From an uncultured Synergistia bacterium (GTDB lineage: Bacteria; Eremiobacterota; SpSt-956; JAKJGF01), in contig CALARM010000327.1 in the NCBI GenBank assembly GCA_937888925.1, positions 1 through 7,398 on the forward strand: a stretch of DNA of 7,398 nucleotides, written 5' to 3'. The position numbers and the translations under genes were made by a program. Positions 6,433 through 7,398 of this stretch are shown here, piece by piece; the first letter of the stretch is position 1, and every line of letters begins with the position of its first letter. A model generated the notes under the pieces. That model searched no databases, was not told the origin of the DNA, and was given only the letters and a program-made list of their open reading frames with translations.

Positions 6433-6573
6433 TTGGCGAAAAAAGACAGGTATTTCAGGGATTTTAGAGATTTATATGAGAATAATGAAGTCTGACGATT
6501 GACTGAAAGCAAATTCTCATATCTGGCTGTAACAGCTCCGGTCATGTCTGTTAACAGGATGGTGATTCTTTGA
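6433..6573 (+). pseudogene. Possible small upstream frame interrupted by TGA
   Basis: From TTG at 6433 the frame reads 20 codons (MAKKDRYFRDFRDLYENNEV) to a TGA at 6493-6495. It then continues in the same frame (RLTESKFSYLAVTAPV...) to a second TGA at 6571-6573. That last stop overlaps the TTG start of the large downstream gene in a TTGA arrangement, as in translationally coupled genes. GAAGGA (6415-6420) lies 12 nt before the first TTG. The composition looks protein-like. It may be a small gene broken by a point mutation, two tiny peptides (a second TTG is at 6499), or chance. No family is recognised. Confidence 0.25.
6556..6565 (+). promoter_or_regulatory. Ribosome binding site of the right-edge gene
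   Basis: AGGATGGTGA precedes the TTG at 6570, with AGGA ending 10 nt and GGTGA 4 nt before it. In this frame a TAA at 6552-6554 rules out any earlier start, and the first ATG is only at codon 32 (6663). This supports the TTG. Confidence 0.5.
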
Positions 6574-7398
6574 AGCAAACATATCAGGATTACGAAGAAA
6601 GTACCTTTTATTATCTCGTAGAAACCTGCTATCCTCATCCGATAGCCAGTATTTTCCGTGCAATGAGGACATGCGACGATCTTCTCGGAAAATTTAATGC
6701 ATGTTGTTTTTTATTTGAAACAGTCATAAGATACTGTACATTAATATTACTGTCAGGCTATCTATCGTCAGAAGAACAGAGAAACCCTAAAGCAGATGTA
6801 TTTATATGGCAGTTCTTTGAAGAAAGAAATACGCCGAGAAGCTGGATGGAAATATTTAAAGACATGCTTCTTGTATATCTTTACAGCGGAAAATACCCTG
6901 TTATTCCCAAACTGCTTACCCTCTATTATGATAAAAAAGGTAATGTTAACAATATAGGGAGAAAGCTGGAAAAAGCACTTTTTATAAGAGATCAGTTCGG
7001 AGCCATGGGCTGTGACTCCATAAAACTCGCCACCAGACATTATCTGGAACTTGAAGAAATATTAATGATACTACTTACAAGACTTGAATTTTTATGTGAT
7101 TATCCTCTTGTAAGACCTCAGAGAATAGAACAGTTTGAAGGAAAAGTCTTCTTCGAAGCTGTAAAATTTATGGGATGTGAAATTAATCCCACAGGACAGG
7201 AAAGTGTATCACACCATGTAATAGAAGATAATTTCCATATCCTATTACCTGAAACCAATCAGCTTATAGAACTTTACCCTCTTTTAATCTATGAAAACTG
7301 TTTCTGTAATGATGCCCATGTATTTTTATTTGATTATATTTCGGGAGAACAGATAAATTATATATTTTATTCTGTAGAACATGCCATAGGATTGAAAC
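6570..7398 (+). CDS. Partial helical protein with HEPN-like region, cut by the right edge
   Basis: A frame open for 276 codons from TTG 6570 to the window end, with no stop. Residues 1-65 (ESTFYYLVETCYPHPIASIFRAMRTCDDLLGKF...ETVIRYCTLILLSGYL) form helices of a kind I recall from large multidomain bacterial proteins, where YP-PIA is followed by a long amphipathic helix pair. Residues about 90-175 are also helical. The segment LFIRDQFGAM (137-146) sits where relatives, as I remember them, carry a HEPN-like LRNxxAHG motif. Here Arg140 remains, but Asn is replaced by Asp141 and His by Ala145. Residues 222-272 (NFHILLPETNQLIELYPLLIYENCFCN...VFLFDYISGEQINYIFYS) are beta-rich, with Cys244 and Cys246 where relatives usually have CxxC. 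The C-terminus is off the window, so any effector or kinase domain there is unseen. That this is a coding region is firm; family and function are inferred. Confidence 0.75.
   Translation, partial: MKQTYQDYEESTFYYLVETCYPHPIASIFRAMRTCDDLLGKFNACCFLFETVIRYCTLILLSGYLSSEEQRNPKADVFIWQFFEERNTPRSWMEIFKDMLLVYLYSGKYPVIPKLLTLYYDKKGNVNNIGRKLEKALFIRDQFGAMGCDSIKLATRHYLELEEILMILLTRLEFLCDYPLVRPQRIEQFEGKVFFEAVKFMGCEINPTGQESVSHHVIEDNFHILLPETNQLIELYPLLIYENCFCNDAHVFLFDYISGEQINYIFYSVEHAIGLK

Larger units (their letters stand above)
6039..6569. other. 531-bp intergenic region rich in repeats
   Basis: No long reading frame is supported here. Going rightward it holds the ribosome site of the minus-strand gene, the 143-bp inverted-repeat element (6094-6236), the palindrome GGGTACCC (6243-6250), a small TTTCG-T-CGAAA palindrome (6295-6305), four TCAGC octamers (6345-6376), a possible -10 TATAAA (6404-6409), and a short TTG-initiated frame broken by TGA that touches the next gene. 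I see no tRNA or riboswitch that I can name. Confidence 0.7.

Noticed and set aside
6423..7040. Minus-strand frames of 71 and 90 codons (6423-6638 and 6768-7040)
   Set aside because: Most of the first and all of the second lie opposite the 276-codon plus-strand frame, which is much longer and shows coherent helical and strand patterns. The remainder of the first covers the small plus-strand frame and intergenic DNA.

Overview
The window is AT-rich bacterial chromosome, probably from a little-studied lineage. The evidence for bacteria is a Sec/lipobox lipoprotein signal, purine-rich Shine-Dalgarno (SD) sequences (one reads AAGGAGGTG), sigma70-like promoter hexamers, and several GTG and TTG starts. 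Nothing fixes the phylum. I see no tRNA, rRNA, CRISPR array, transposase or phage gene.

Left block (1-2992, minus strand): a tightly packed operon in the order TPR protein -> secreted S8 (subtilisin-like) protease -> small lipoprotein with a carboxypeptidase-regulatory-like beta domain -> the first codons of a further gene that runs off the left edge. Gaps are 15, 14 and 27 nt. This looks like an envelope or secretion cassette with an exported protease and a surface lipoprotein.

Middle block (2993-4980): a divergent intergenic region holds a candidate promoter on each strand and a TAGTGAA heptamer tandem repeat. The repeat lies just after the -10 of a plus-strand radical SAM enzyme. That enzyme has the CxxxCxxC cluster motif and an N-terminal CPEC...CxxHG cysteine module. 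It converges on a minus-strand protein with an N-terminal zinc ribbon and a helical, acidic C-terminal region, which has a good TTGACA-16-TATACT promoter of its own.

Right block (5097-7398): a 313-residue minus-strand protein of no recognised family has a faint nuclease-fold-like core that appears to lack catalytic residues. A 531-bp stretch without a confident gene follows. It contains a 143-bp inverted-repeat (MITE-like) element, a TCAGC octamer tandem repeat, and a tiny TTG-initiated reading frame interrupted by a TGA. That frame overlaps, as TTGA, the TTG start of a large plus-strand gene that runs off the right edge. The large gene has no ATG near its start and no stop inside the window, so it is easy to miss. 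It encodes at least 276 residues of a helical protein with what looks like a degenerate HEPN-type RN...H motif.

I cannot demonstrate a complete new defence or biosynthetic system here. The items most worth following are the radical SAM enzyme with no visible substrate gene, the two neighbouring apparently degenerate proteins at the right, and the intergenic repeats next to promoters.
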